27,872 nucleotides of DNA from CALFCX01 sp964603025 (GTDB lineage Bacteria; Margulisbacteria; WOR-1; JAKLHX01). Under the pieces are notes generated by a model. The model had not been told where the DNA came from, did no database searches, and saw nothing but the letters and a program-made list of their open reading frames with translations. Where the stretch lies: assembly GCA_964603025.1 (NCBI GenBank), contig CAZRTO010000011.1, positions 1 through 27,872 on the forward strand. The letters are read 5' to 3'. Below are positions 1 to 7,087 of this stretch, in pieces. The position numbers and the translations under genes are program-made. Numbering within the stretch: the first letter of the stretch is position 1; every line of letters begins with the position of its first letter.

Positions 1-39
1 GAGGCGGCCGACCAGTATTATCTTATTCAGGCTTGCCAA
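1..39 (-). CDS. ssb: Single-stranded DNA-binding protein, N-terminal 13 codons only
   Basis: The last bases of the window encode, on the minus strand, the peptide MASLNKIILVGRL, which matches the usual start of bacterial SSB (MASLNKVxLxGxL). The start codon is TTG at 39-37; an in-frame TAA lies immediately upstream, so no longer start is possible. A Shine-Dalgarno GGAGAT sits about 5 bases before the TTG. The gene begins inside the 3' end of rpsF (17-base overlap, other frame), and rpsF-ssb is a conserved bacterial pair, which supports the call. SSB coats single-stranded DNA in replication and repair. Only the N-terminal strand of the OB fold is visible; the rest lies outside the window. Confidence 0.85.
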   Translation of the reverse strand, partial: MASLNKIILVGRL

Positions 40-397
40 TTAACATCTCCGGATTGACTTCCACCGCGGCTGCAGGCTCCTTTTCCGCGGGCAGTTGTAC
101 TTCTTCCGGCGCTTTGGTAAGAATGAACCGCATGACGTCTTCGTTGACCCTGATCATCGAATTCAGCTCGTTTGGAAGCGCTCCGGGACCTTCGAACTCG
201 AACTCGGCATACAGGCCTTCTTTTACCCCGTTGAACTTCCTCAGGCGAGACGCCAGCTTTTTCATGGCCGGCTTTGTCTGCTTCTGGACGGAACCTCCGG
301 ACGATGTTATCTTTTTTTCTATCTTTCCAAGCGCGGAAGATACGGCTTCCTCGCTCGTGCCCGGCTTAAAAGCGAGCACCAAAACGTACTTATCCAT
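23..397 (-). CDS. rpsF: 30S ribosomal protein S6
   Basis: A 124-residue protein beginning MDKYVLVLAFKPG, the usual S6 opening strand, followed by an alpha/beta ferredoxin-like domain of about 95 residues and an acidic, Pro/Ala/Glu-rich tail. S6 binds 16S rRNA with S18 in the small-subunit platform. A longer reading frame runs to 466, but those 23 residues do not resemble S6 and would cross the promoter at 408-436, so ATG 397 is chosen. No Shine-Dalgarno precedes it; the -10 box ends 10 bases before the ATG, so the mRNA is probably near-leaderless. ssb follows with a 17-base overlap. Confidence 0.93.
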   Translation of the reverse strand: MDKYVLVLAFKPGTSEEAVSSALGKIEKKITSSGGSVQKQTKPAMKKLASRLRKFNGVKEGLYAEFEFEGPGALPNELNSMIRVNEDVMRFILTKAPEEVQLPAEKEPAAAVEVNPEMLIGKPE

Positions 398-407
398 TAT
401 GTTGTCT

Positions 408-436
408 ATTATAGCAAAAGACCGCGGATTGCACAA
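408..436 (-). promoter_or_regulatory. Extended -10 promoter of rpsF-ssb
   Basis: On the minus strand there is TGC-TATAAT (408-416), a perfect extended -10, with a weak -35 TTGTGC (431-436) at 17-base spacing. The start codon lies only 10 bases downstream, so the predicted transcript has a leader of about 3-4 bases. Confidence 0.7.
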
Positions 437-450
437 GTAAGGCAGATCTG

Positions 451-1587
451 TTATTTCTTCCCCCATTTGGCGATCTTATTGACAGTAATCCCGCCCGCTT
501 GGGTAAAATCTCCGCCAGCGTATATATTTCCGGAACTGTCGATATGCAAGGCGTTTACATTGCCGTTCACTCCGCCGCCTATTGCTGACCACGATGTCCC
601 GTTCCATTTTGCAATGTTATTCACTGTCACGCCGCCGGCCGATGTGAACGAGCCCCCGACATACAGATTCCCTGACGGATCAACTATCAGAGCATTAACA
701 GAATCAGCATCATCGCTCATCGAGCCGGGAAGCGCTGACCACGATGTCCCGTTCCACTTGGCGATATGATCTCCTGGCGAGCTAAAATGCCCGCCGGCAT
801 AAAGCACACCGCCCTCTCCGGCAGCAAGAGCATTTACATTACCGTTCGTTCCAGCGCCTAATGCCGACCAGGAGCTCCCATCCCATTTAGCTATCTTTGA
901 AGCCGGACTTCCGCCGGCTTGGGTAAAACCTCCGCCAGCGTATATATTTCCGGATTCATCAGCGGCCAATGAATAGGCATATCCGTCCAATCCGCCGCCT
1001 AATGCCGACCAGGAAGTGCCGTTCCATTTTGCGATATTGCTCGCGGGGCCCCCGCCGGCATTAGCAAAATCCCCTGCCGCAAATAAGTCGCCTCCTGATA
1101 TCAATAGAGCGTAAGCCGACACATCTACGCCCATACCTAGAGATTCCCATGTGGTCCCCGTCCATTTTACAACTCGGGACAACAACAGCTCTTCATCTTC
1201 GAACGTTATTGCATCAAAATCCCCGCCGCAATACACAACATTGCCTGAACCTGCAGCTAATGCCCTGACTATGCTATTGAATGATGTTTCGTTGCCCCAT
1301 GCATTACCGTCCCATTTGAAAAAGTTCCTGTACGGATAGGCTGTGTTCAACGCCCCCGCATAGATATTNNNNNNNNNNNNNNNNNNNNNNNNNNNNNNNN
1401 NNNNNNNNNNNNNNNNNNNNNNNNNNNNNNNNNNNNNNNNNNNNNNNNNNNNNNNNNNNNNNNNNNNNGGCACCGGCGTCCCGCCTCCTCCGGCTCTGCC
1501 GCAGCCGGATACCATGACCGCTCCAAATACCCCTACAGCTGTCAGCAGACAGAATACGATCGTTCCCCTTTTTTTGGTAACGGTCAT
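451..1587 (-). CDS. Repeat-containing lipoprotein, beta-propeller-like (interrupted by assembly gap)
   Basis: The N-terminus has a charged start, a hydrophobic segment and the lipobox V26-S27-G28-C29, so a lipid-anchored envelope protein is expected. After the gap come about six degenerate repeats of roughly 45-50 residues. Each has the core [AVF]KW-x-G-x-x-W-x-x-[LI]G followed by NALxxD-x-x-GNLYVGGxF, like delta-60/kelch-type propeller repeats; the last repeat is cut at AKWGKK. Function is unknown; ligand binding or surface scaffolding are possible. A strong AAGGAGG lies 8 bases before ATG 1587, just after the ntpD stop 15 bases away, so it is probably co-transcribed with the V-ATPase. The 100 Ns make total length and frame continuity uncertain; more repeats may be missing. 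Confidence 0.75.
   Translation of the reverse strand: MTVTKKRGTIVFCLLTAVGVFGAVMVSGCGRAGGGGTPVXXXXXXXXXXXXXXXXXXXXXXXXXXXXXXXXXXNIYAGALNTAYPYRNFFKWDGNAWGNETSFNSIVRALAAGSGNVVYCGGDFDAITFEDEELLLSRVVKWTGTTWESLGMGVDVSAYALLISGGDLFAAGDFANAGGGPASNIAKWNGTSWSALGGGLDGYAYSLAADESGNIYAGGGFTQAGGSPASKIAKWDGSSWSALGAGTNGNVNALAAGEGGVLYAGGHFSSPGDHIAKWNGTSWSALPGSMSDDADSVNALIVDPSGNLYVGGSFTSAGGVTVNNIAKWNGTSWSAIGGGVNGNVNALHIDSSGNIYAGGDFTQAGGITVNKIAKWGKK
497..954. repeat. Internal DNA repeats of the lipoprotein gene
   Basis: Near-identical direct repeats underlie the protein repeats. The 38-base stretch at 497-534 recurs at 917-954 with one mismatch (420 bases, or 140 codons, apart), and a 23-base stretch at 584-606 recurs exactly at 734-756 (150 bases apart). 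Spacings are multiples of three, consistent with unit duplication inside a coding repeat domain. Confidence 0.85.
1369..1468. other. Scaffold gap of exactly 100 N
   Basis: Exactly 100 ambiguous bases, the conventional length for a gap of unknown size. It falls between the signal-peptide region and the repeat domain of the lipoprotein, where near-identical repeats would break short-read assembly. Confidence 0.97.
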
Positions 1588-1602
1588 GAATAGCGCCTCC
1601 TT

Positions 1603-2208
1603 TTAATTTTTCGCGCTCATCTTGATCAGGACAGTGCGCGAGCTGCGCTCCGCTTCTTCGAGCTTCATCCTGATCGACCTGGCTGTCTTTGTCAGCTCGG
1701 GAATTAGAATGTACTCAAGCGCGTTGACCCTCCGGCGGGTCTCCATTATCTGTCTTGAGAGCAGCCGCAGGGTCTCCAGCAGTGACGCAAAGTCCACAAG
1801 GTCCGGAAGCAATTTTTTGAAGTCCCGCGCGGATTCAAAGAACTCCACCGACCGTCCCGAAAGCCTCTCCGGCTCCCTGTCCTTAAGCGTTACGGAATAT
1901 TTTGGTATGCTTATCCCCATGATATTCCTGTATGATGCCTGCACATCGAGCCGGGCGGTTTCTTCCGGCGAAGCCGGCAGATGCTCACGCAGGGACAGCG
2001 CGCTGGCATAAGCGGCATTTAAAAATACGCTCTTTAGAGGACCCTCGATCCTGTCATGGAACCTCATGAACCGTTTTTTCTGCGACAGGAATTCGGCCAC
2101 CAGCCCGTCAAGCTTGTCTTTCAGCAGTTTGTGGCCTCTTTTGGCGAGCTCGAGCCGGCGCTTGAGCAGCACCAGCTGCATCCTTGTCGGATTAACTCTT
2201 ATGCGCAT
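1603..2208 (-). CDS. ntpD: V-type ATPase subunit D (central rotor shaft)
   Basis: 201 residues, normal length for subunit D. It begins with the family signature RVNPTRMQLVLLKRRLELAKRGHKLLKDK and ends in a long helix containing RRRVNALEYILIPEL, the two halves of the antiparallel coiled coil that forms the rotating shaft inside the A3B3 head. The N-terminal ATG overlaps the end of ntpB by 17 bases, implying translational coupling. It is the last recognised ATPase subunit of the operon; the lipoprotein gene starts 15 bases after its stop. No truncation or odd residues were seen. Confidence 0.95.
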   Translation of the reverse strand: MRIRVNPTRMQLVLLKRRLELAKRGHKLLKDKLDGLVAEFLSQKKRFMRFHDRIEGPLKSVFLNAAYASALSLREHLPASPEETARLDVQASYRNIMGISIPKYSVTLKDREPERLSGRSVEFFESARDFKKLLPDLVDFASLLETLRLLSRQIMETRRRVNALEYILIPELTKTARSIRMKLEEAERSSRTVLIKMSAKN

Positions 2209-3553
2209 ACTTCTCCAGCATTTCCGGTTTTATCCTTTTCAGCTCTTCCTTGGGAAGTATCCTTATCAATCTCCACGAAACGGCGAGCGTCTCTTCGATC
2301 GAGCGCGCTTCGTCTTCGCCCTGGCGTATGAAATGTTTTTCAAACTCTCCGGCGAACTCCAGGTATTTTTTGTCCGTGTCGGAAAGGGCCGCTTCCCCGA
2401 GTATCACCACCAGCTCCCTTACCTCGCGGCCCCGCGCGTAAGAAGCAAAAAGCTGATTGGCCACCTGGGCGTGGTCCTCGCGCGTGCGGCCTTCGCCGAT
2501 AGCTTTGTCCCTGAGCCTGGACAGCGACGGGAGCGGATCAACGGGCGGATATATCCCTTTTCTCTCAAGATCCCGGCTCAATATTATCTGGCCTTCGGTT
2601 ATATATCCGGTAAGATCGGGTATAGGATGGGTCTTGTCGTCGTCGGGCATCGTGAGTATGGGTATCATGGTGATCGATCCCGGTTTCCCCTTTACGCGGC
2701 CGGCCCTTTCGTACAATGTGGCAAGGTCGGTGTAAAGATAGCCCGGATAACCCCTTCTGCCGGGCACCTCCCTGCGCGCGGCGGACACTTCGCGCAGGCT
2801 CTCGCAGTAGCTGGTCATGTCGGTGAGTATCACAAGCACGTGCATGCCCATGTCAAAAGCAAGGTACTCCGCGGCGGTCAGGGCCAGGCGCGGTGTCGCT
2901 ATCCTCTCGATCGCCGGATCGGAAGCGAGGTTGATGAACAGTACCGAATTTTCTATGGCCCCCGTTTTTCTGAAACCCGAAATAAAGAACTCGGCTTCTT
3001 CATATGTTATTCCCATCGCGCCGAACACCACCGCAAAAGCGCCCTCGCTGCCGCGGACTTTTGACTGATGGGCGATCTGGGCTGCCAGTCGCGAATGCGG
3101 CAGGCCTGAAGCCGAGAATATCGGGAGCTTCTGCCCGCGAGACAGAGTATTGAGCCCGTCTATCGTGGAGATCCCCGTCTGGATGAAATCGCTGGGATAA
3201 TCCCTTGAAAAAGGATTGATCGAAAGTCCGTTCACATCCAGCCTTTTGACCGGGATAAGTTCCGGCGCGCCGTCGATCGGCCTGCCCAATCCCGAGAATA
3301 TCCTCCCGGTCATGTCCGGGGAGACGGCCAGCTCAAGCGCCCTCCCCTTGAAAGCCAGAGAAACTGTTTTTAGGTCCAGTCCTTCGGTGCCCTCAAAGAC
3401 CTGGACCAGCGCTTTTTCCCCGTTAAGCTCCAACACCTTGCCCAGCCTTGATTCGCCGGACTTGAGTTTTATTTCTACAAGCTCGTCATACGCCGCGTCG
3501 GCGACGCCTTCCACCAGCATAAGCGGTCCGGTTATTTCGGATATCTTAACCAT
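2192..3553 (-). CDS. ntpB: V-type ATPase subunit B (non-catalytic nucleotide-binding subunit)
   Basis: 453 residues, normal for the regulatory B subunit. The N-terminal beta-barrel starts near ISEITGPLMLVEGV; the nucleotide-binding core includes GISTIDGLNTLSRGQKLPIF followed by SASGLPHSRLA, the degenerate P-loop lacking GKT that is typical of B. PSLSRL near residue 345 carries the arginine that reaches the catalytic site of A. It alternates with A in the A3B3 head. It overlaps ntpA by 8 bases upstream and ntpD by 17 downstream, so the three are translationally coupled. Confidence 0.97.
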   Translation of the reverse strand: MVKISEITGPLMLVEGVADAAYDELVEIKLKSGESRLGKVLELNGEKALVQVFEGTEGLDLKTVSLAFKGRALELAVSPDMTGRIFSGLGRPIDGAPELIPVKRLDVNGLSINPFSRDYPSDFIQTGISTIDGLNTLSRGQKLPIFSASGLPHSRLAAQIAHQSKVRGSEGAFAVVFGAMGITYEEAEFFISGFRKTGAIENSVLFINLASDPAIERIATPRLALTAAEYLAFDMGMHVLVILTDMTSYCESLREVSAARREVPGRRGYPGYLYTDLATLYERAGRVKGKPGSITMIPILTMPDDDKTHPIPDLTGYITEGQIILSRDLERKGIYPPVDPLPSLSRLRDKAIGEGRTREDHAQVANQLFASYARGREVRELVVILGEAALSDTDKKYLEFAGEFEKHFIRQGEDEARSIEETLAVSWRLIRILPKEELKRIKPEMLEKYAHKS

Positions 3554-5276
3554 GATGTCCTCCGGTTCTAAGCGCGCTCAAATGGCCCGCCACTTCTTCC
3601 GGGAGTTTTTCGGCCTGCTCATCGTCCAAAAATCTCGCGGCCGCGATCTTTCCGACCGCTTCGCTCTTTTTTATAGGTTCAAGGTCCGCGCCGTCCTCCA
3701 AAGCCGCAAGCGCGCGCTCGAAAAACACCGTTATGGCCTTGAGCATGCTGTACTGCTTCTTCAGTGAGGAATACTGGTCCACCGGATCAAAAGCGCTCTG
3801 GTACAGAAAATCCTCCCTGATCATTTTTGACGCGAAAAGCACCAGCTGCTCTTTTTTGGAAAGCGACTCAAGCCCGACCAGGCGCACGATCTCTTCAAGG
3901 TCCGCTTCCTGCGCCAGGAGTTTCAGGGCTTCCCGGCGCACACCGGCCGCGTCGTCCGCCACTTCCTTTGAGAAGTAGCCCTCCAGGTTCTGCTCGTAGA
4001 GAGAATAGGACAAAAGCCAGTTTATCGCCGGAAAATGCCGTTTGTGGGCGAGGCCTTCGTCCAGCGCCCAAAAGACCTTGGTCACCCTAAGAGTGTTCTG
4101 CACTACGGGCTCGGACAGATCGCCCCCGGGAGGCGAAACGGACCCTATCAGGGTAAGAGAACCTTCCCTTTCCGGGCTGCCAAGACATTTGCCCCTGCCG
4201 GAGCGCTCATAAAAATCCGCGAGACGAGATCCCAGATAAGCGGGATATCCTTCTTCTCCCGGCATCTCTTCAAGCCTGCCCGACATCTCTCTGAGCGCTT
4301 CTGCCCAGCGCGAGGTCGAATCAGCCATCATCGCGACATTGTATCCCATGTCCCTGAAATATTCAGCGATCGCGGCGCCGGTATACACCGACGCTTCTCT
4401 GGCGGCGATCGGCATATTGGAGGTGTTGGCTATAAGTATGGTCTTTTCCATCAGAGGCCGGCCGCTTCTCGGGTCTTTTAGGGTCGGGAACTCTTTGAGC
4501 ACGTCCGTCATCTCATTGCCGCGCTCGCCGCATCCCACGAACACGATCAGGTCCGCATCCGACCATTTGGCCATCTGGTGCTGTATCACGGTCTTGCCGG
4601 CGCCGAACGGCCCCGGCGCGCAGGCCGCGCCGCCTTTGGCGATCGGAAAAAAAGTGTCTATGATCCTCTGGCCGGTCACAAGCGGCGTGTCCACGGGGGA
4701 TTTTTCTTTAAGGATGCGGCGTTTTCTGACGGGCCATTTCTGCAGCATGGATACCGGCCGGCCGCCTATCACTGCGATCGTTTCGTCCACGGTGAACGCG
4801 CCGGCTTTTATGGTCTCCACTTTGCCCGAGACGCCGTGCGGAACCATTATTTTGTGTACGATAAGCGGGGTCTCCTGCACCTGGCCTATGATATCTCCCG
4901 GAGAAGCGGTATCGCCTTCTTTCACGAGCGGCGCGAACGACCATTTTCTGTCGCGGGAGACGGCCGGCACCTCGATCCCCCTGTCGATATAAAAGCCCGA
5001 GACCTTTTCGATCTCTTTAAGGGGCCTCTGGATGCCGTCGAATATCTCTCCTATAAGTCCGGGCGCCAGCTCAACAGAAAGAGGGCTGCCCGTGTTTATG
5101 GCTTCGTCGCCTACTTTGAGACCGGACGTTTCTTCGTAAACCTGTACCGAGGCGTTGCGGCCCTTTAGCTCGACCACTTCGCCCAAAAGGCGCTTGCCCC
5201 CCAGACGTATAAGATCGCCTTTTTTCGCGCCTTCAACCTCCGCCACCGCCAACGGACCCGAGATCTTTTTTATCAT
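3546..5276 (-). CDS. ntpA: V-type ATPase catalytic subunit A
   Basis: 576 residues, normal for the catalytic subunit. The P-loop GPFGAGKT is at residues 222-229, followed by GCGERGNEM at about 249-255 with the catalytic glutamate. The A-type-specific non-homologous insertion lies around residues 115-185 (KWSFAPLVKEGD to QKWPVRK), which separates it from F-type beta. It hydrolyses or makes ATP at the A/B interfaces. It starts 4 bases after the ntpG stop with only a weak ribosome site and overlaps ntpB by 8 bases. Confidence 0.98.
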   Translation of the reverse strand: MIKKISGPLAVAEVEGAKKGDLIRLGGKRLLGEVVELKGRNASVQVYEETSGLKVGDEAINTGSPLSVELAPGLIGEIFDGIQRPLKEIEKVSGFYIDRGIEVPAVSRDRKWSFAPLVKEGDTASPGDIIGQVQETPLIVHKIMVPHGVSGKVETIKAGAFTVDETIAVIGGRPVSMLQKWPVRKRRILKEKSPVDTPLVTGQRIIDTFFPIAKGGAACAPGPFGAGKTVIQHQMAKWSDADLIVFVGCGERGNEMTDVLKEFPTLKDPRSGRPLMEKTILIANTSNMPIAAREASVYTGAAIAEYFRDMGYNVAMMADSTSRWAEALREMSGRLEEMPGEEGYPAYLGSRLADFYERSGRGKCLGSPEREGSLTLIGSVSPPGGDLSEPVVQNTLRVTKVFWALDEGLAHKRHFPAINWLLSYSLYEQNLEGYFSKEVADDAAGVRREALKLLAQEADLEEIVRLVGLESLSKKEQLVLFASKMIREDFLYQSAFDPVDQYSSLKKQYSMLKAITVFFERALAALEDGADLEPIKKSEAVGKIAAARFLDDEQAEKLPEEVAGHLSALRTGGHHG

Positions 5277-5280
5277 GTTT

Positions 5281-5577
5281 TCACTCTGCTCCCGTCGCTT
5301 TCATAGTCAGGTCGTCAAGCACGGACCTGAAAAATCCTCCTCCGCTTCCATGCCCTGGGATCACAACGATATTGAGGCCAGCTGCCGCCGAGATACGCTC
5401 AGAATTCGCTTCGGCGGTCTCTTCTGTAATAAAAACCATTTTGTAGCCGCCGTCGATCTCCATTTCGGAAATGGCTGCCGATACCTTTTCCGGACCGGAG
5501 CCGTCAAATACCCTTACCCCGCTCAAAGCGACCGGAGGAAGGAGCGCTGTGTCGGCTATCATCGCTATCTTATGCAT
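5281..5577 (-). CDS. ntpG: V-type ATPase subunit F (NtpG in Enterococcus naming)
   Basis: 98 residues, the usual size of subunit F. The fold is a small Rossmann-like alpha/beta domain starting KIAMIADT, with MVFITEETAE in the middle and IVVIPGHGSG near residue 77, matching the family's ITE and IP-G patterns. It binds the D shaft to complete the rotor and modulate ATP hydrolysis. The start ATG overlaps the end of ntpC by 8 bases; ntpA follows after 4 bases. Confidence 0.92.
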   Translation of the reverse strand: MHKIAMIADTALLPPVALSGVRVFDGSGPEKVSAAISEMEIDGGYKMVFITEETAEANSERISAAAGLNIVVIPGHGSGGGFFRSVLDDLTMKATGAE

Positions 5578-6280
5578 AAGACATCCTCATTCTCTTTCTC
5601 ATGGCCTCAAAAGGAATGCCCAGTCTTTTTGCGCCGAGTATGAGCCCTAAGTTCTTTATTTCAGTCTGCTTTGCTACAAGGAAGCCGATGACGGGATCCA
5701 CGCCAAAGGCCGCGTATTTGGCCGGCCTGACGGCTTTCATGAGCGCATCGTCCGATTCCTTGTCCAGCACGTCCAGTTCTCCTGTGCGCTTGAACTCTTC
5801 TACTCCCCTTGCGATAGGCGCGGCAAGGTCAGAGAAATTATAAGAAGCTATGATCTCGTCCGGTTTTCTTGTCCCGTCGAACAGTGAATATTTGACACTT
5901 GAAAAGACCTTCCTGACGGATACCATTTTTCGAAACATGGAACTGGAAGATCTTGCCGCGGACTTTTCAAGGGTCCCCAGATATTCGCCCTCCGTCAGGC
6001 GCTCGTTATAGAGCGACATCATTGCCGAGATCTCCGGTTCTTTTGGGCACAGCTCCTGCATAAGGCCGATGAGCCCTGCCTGTGCGCGGCCCAAAAGGCC
6101 GGGGATGTCAAAAGCATTTTCGAGCTTTTGCATGTATTCGGACCACACCCGGTTCTCCGAAAGGACCGGAAAAGCGGACGCCAGATCCCTGGACGATGCG
6201 GCACGCATCATCTGGTCGTGGTCTATCAGATAAACCTCCATCGCCCTGATGCGGCCGATAGCATAAGACAGGTCACTCAT
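5570..6280 (-). CDS. ntpC: V-type ATPase subunit C (d-type rotor adaptor), short form
   Basis: 236 residues from ATG 6280. The start is set by homology: SYAIGRIRAMEVYLID is the family N-terminus, while the open frame upstream to 6394 gives 38 non-homologous residues overlapping ntpE. The C-terminus FGVDPVIGFLVAKQTEIKNLGLILGAKRLG is the conserved end of the family (pattern fGpepl-xxYllAKexEikNlR). Both ends are thus present, but the protein is roughly 90-140 residues shorter than usual (about 320-380), so part of the middle is missing. Subunit C is a funnel of three similar lobes joining the shaft to the membrane ring. It overlaps ntpE and ntpG by 8 bases each. Confidence 0.9.
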   Translation of the reverse strand: MSDLSYAIGRIRAMEVYLIDHDQMMRAASSRDLASAFPVLSENRVWSEYMQKLENAFDIPGLLGRAQAGLIGLMQELCPKEPEISAMMSLYNERLTEGEYLGTLEKSAARSSSSMFRKMVSVRKVFSSVKYSLFDGTRKPDEIIASYNFSDLAAPIARGVEEFKRTGELDVLDKESDDALMKAVRPAKYAAFGVDPVIGFLVAKQTEIKNLGLILGAKRLGIPFEAMRKRMRMSYA

Positions 6281-6596
6281 AGAGCACCCTGGCCAGTTCG
6301 ATCTCTTTTCTTTCCCGTTCCTTTTCAGGCACGCCGGACAAAAGCATATCAAGCATCTTCCTTTTCTCTTCAAGGACCATTCTTTTGGCCTCAAGCCGCG
6401 CCGGAATGAGGACCGCCCTCTTCTCTTCCTCAGCTTTCTTCGCCGCGCGCTTGTTCTCGGACTCTGCTATGGCGGCGGCTTTTTCCTTCGCCCTGGCAAT
6501 GATCTCTTCGGCCGCGGACTGCCCAGAGGAGACTATCTCCATGGCCTTCTCCTCGGCCTCGGACAATATTTTCTTTTCTATATCTGCAAGCGCCAT
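6273..6596 (-). CDS. ntpE: V-type ATPase subunit E, peripheral stalk, short form
   Basis: 107 residues, almost entirely predicted coiled coil: alanine/glutamate/lysine-rich from MALADIEKKI to residue 85, with the E-type motif ARLEAKRMVLEEKRKMLD. Subunit E is normally about 190-210 residues, with a C-terminal globular domain that grips the top of the A3B3 head; here the frame stops about 20 residues past the helix. No alternative frame continues it, because ntpC begins 8 bases before the stop. Operon position between K and C fixes the identity. It pairs with NtpF (98 aa) to form the stator stalk. Confidence 0.85.
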   Translation of the reverse strand: MALADIEKKILSEAEEKAMEIVSSGQSAAEEIIARAKEKAAAIAESENKRAAKKAEEEKRAVLIPARLEAKRMVLEEKRKMLDMLLSGVPEKERERKEIELARVLYE

Positions 6597-6600
6597 GTCT

Positions 6601-7071
6601 TTAAAGCTTTATCCCTGACACCATCAGTATCGTCGCAAGAAGGCCCAGCACCGCGTAAGTTTCCACCATTGCCGGCAATATTATCGCCTTGCCCATTTCT
6701 TCGGGCCTCTTGGCAATAAGATGAATGCCGGATACGGCGGCCCTGCCCTGATAATATCCCGATACAAGAGCCGCGACAGCCAGAGGCATCGCCGCGAAGA
6801 ACAACTGCAATCCCGCCGAGAACGGCACCGCGACCCCCGCACCCAAAAGGTCTATCTTCATCATTATGTAGAACGCTCCGAGGAACCCGTAAAACCCCTG
6901 CGTACCGGGAAGCGCCACCATTACCAGCAGCCGTCCGAACTTGTCCGGGTCCTCGGTTATGACTCCTCCGGCGGTCTCAGCCGCTATAGCGATCCCTATC
7001 GCGGACCCCGCGGCCGCCAAAAATGCCGCTGCCGCCGCTCCCGCAATCGCCAATCCTATTCCCCATTCCAT
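6601..7071 (-). CDS. ntpK: V-type ATPase proteolipid subunit K, sodium-type
   Basis: 156 residues forming two fused hairpins (four membrane helices), the double-length ring subunit. All ligands of the sodium site mapped in E. hirae NtpK have counterparts: L54, T57, Q58 and Y61 in LPGTQGFYGF, Q108 in SGYYQGR, and E137 in PAMVETYAVLG. The glutamate in helix 4 is the ion carrier; the first hairpin lacks one, as in NtpK. A strong AGGAGGT lies 8 bases before the ATG, fitting a subunit needed in many copies. It follows ntpI by 16 bases. Confidence 0.97.
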   Translation of the reverse strand: MEWGIGLAIAGAAAAAFLAAAGSAIGIAIAAETAGGVITEDPDKFGRLLVMVALPGTQGFYGFLGAFYIMMKIDLLGAGVAVPFSAGLQLFFAAMPLAVAALVSGYYQGRAAVSGIHLIAKRPEEMGKAIILPAMVETYAVLGLLATILMVSGIKL

Positions 7072-7087
7072 TTTCTTCTACCTCCTC

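Noticed and set aside
398..466. 23-residue extension of rpsF
   Set aside because: Non-S6 sequence that crosses the extended -10 promoter and the end of the lipoprotein gene.
479..509. Plus-strand TTGACA with a possible TAAAAT downstream
   Set aside because: 19-base spacing, inside a coding repeat, and no plus-strand gene follows.
497..1368. CRISPR array
   Set aside because: The repeats are coding propeller-type repeats in frame, with diverged units and no unique spacers.
2066..3064. 332-residue plus-strand open frame
   Set aside because: Antisense shadow of ntpB and ntpD; Arg/Gly-rich with no family features or ribosome site.
6281..6394. Longer N-terminus for ntpC
   Set aside because: The extra 38 residues do not resemble the family and lie in ntpE in another frame; the conserved start is at 6280.
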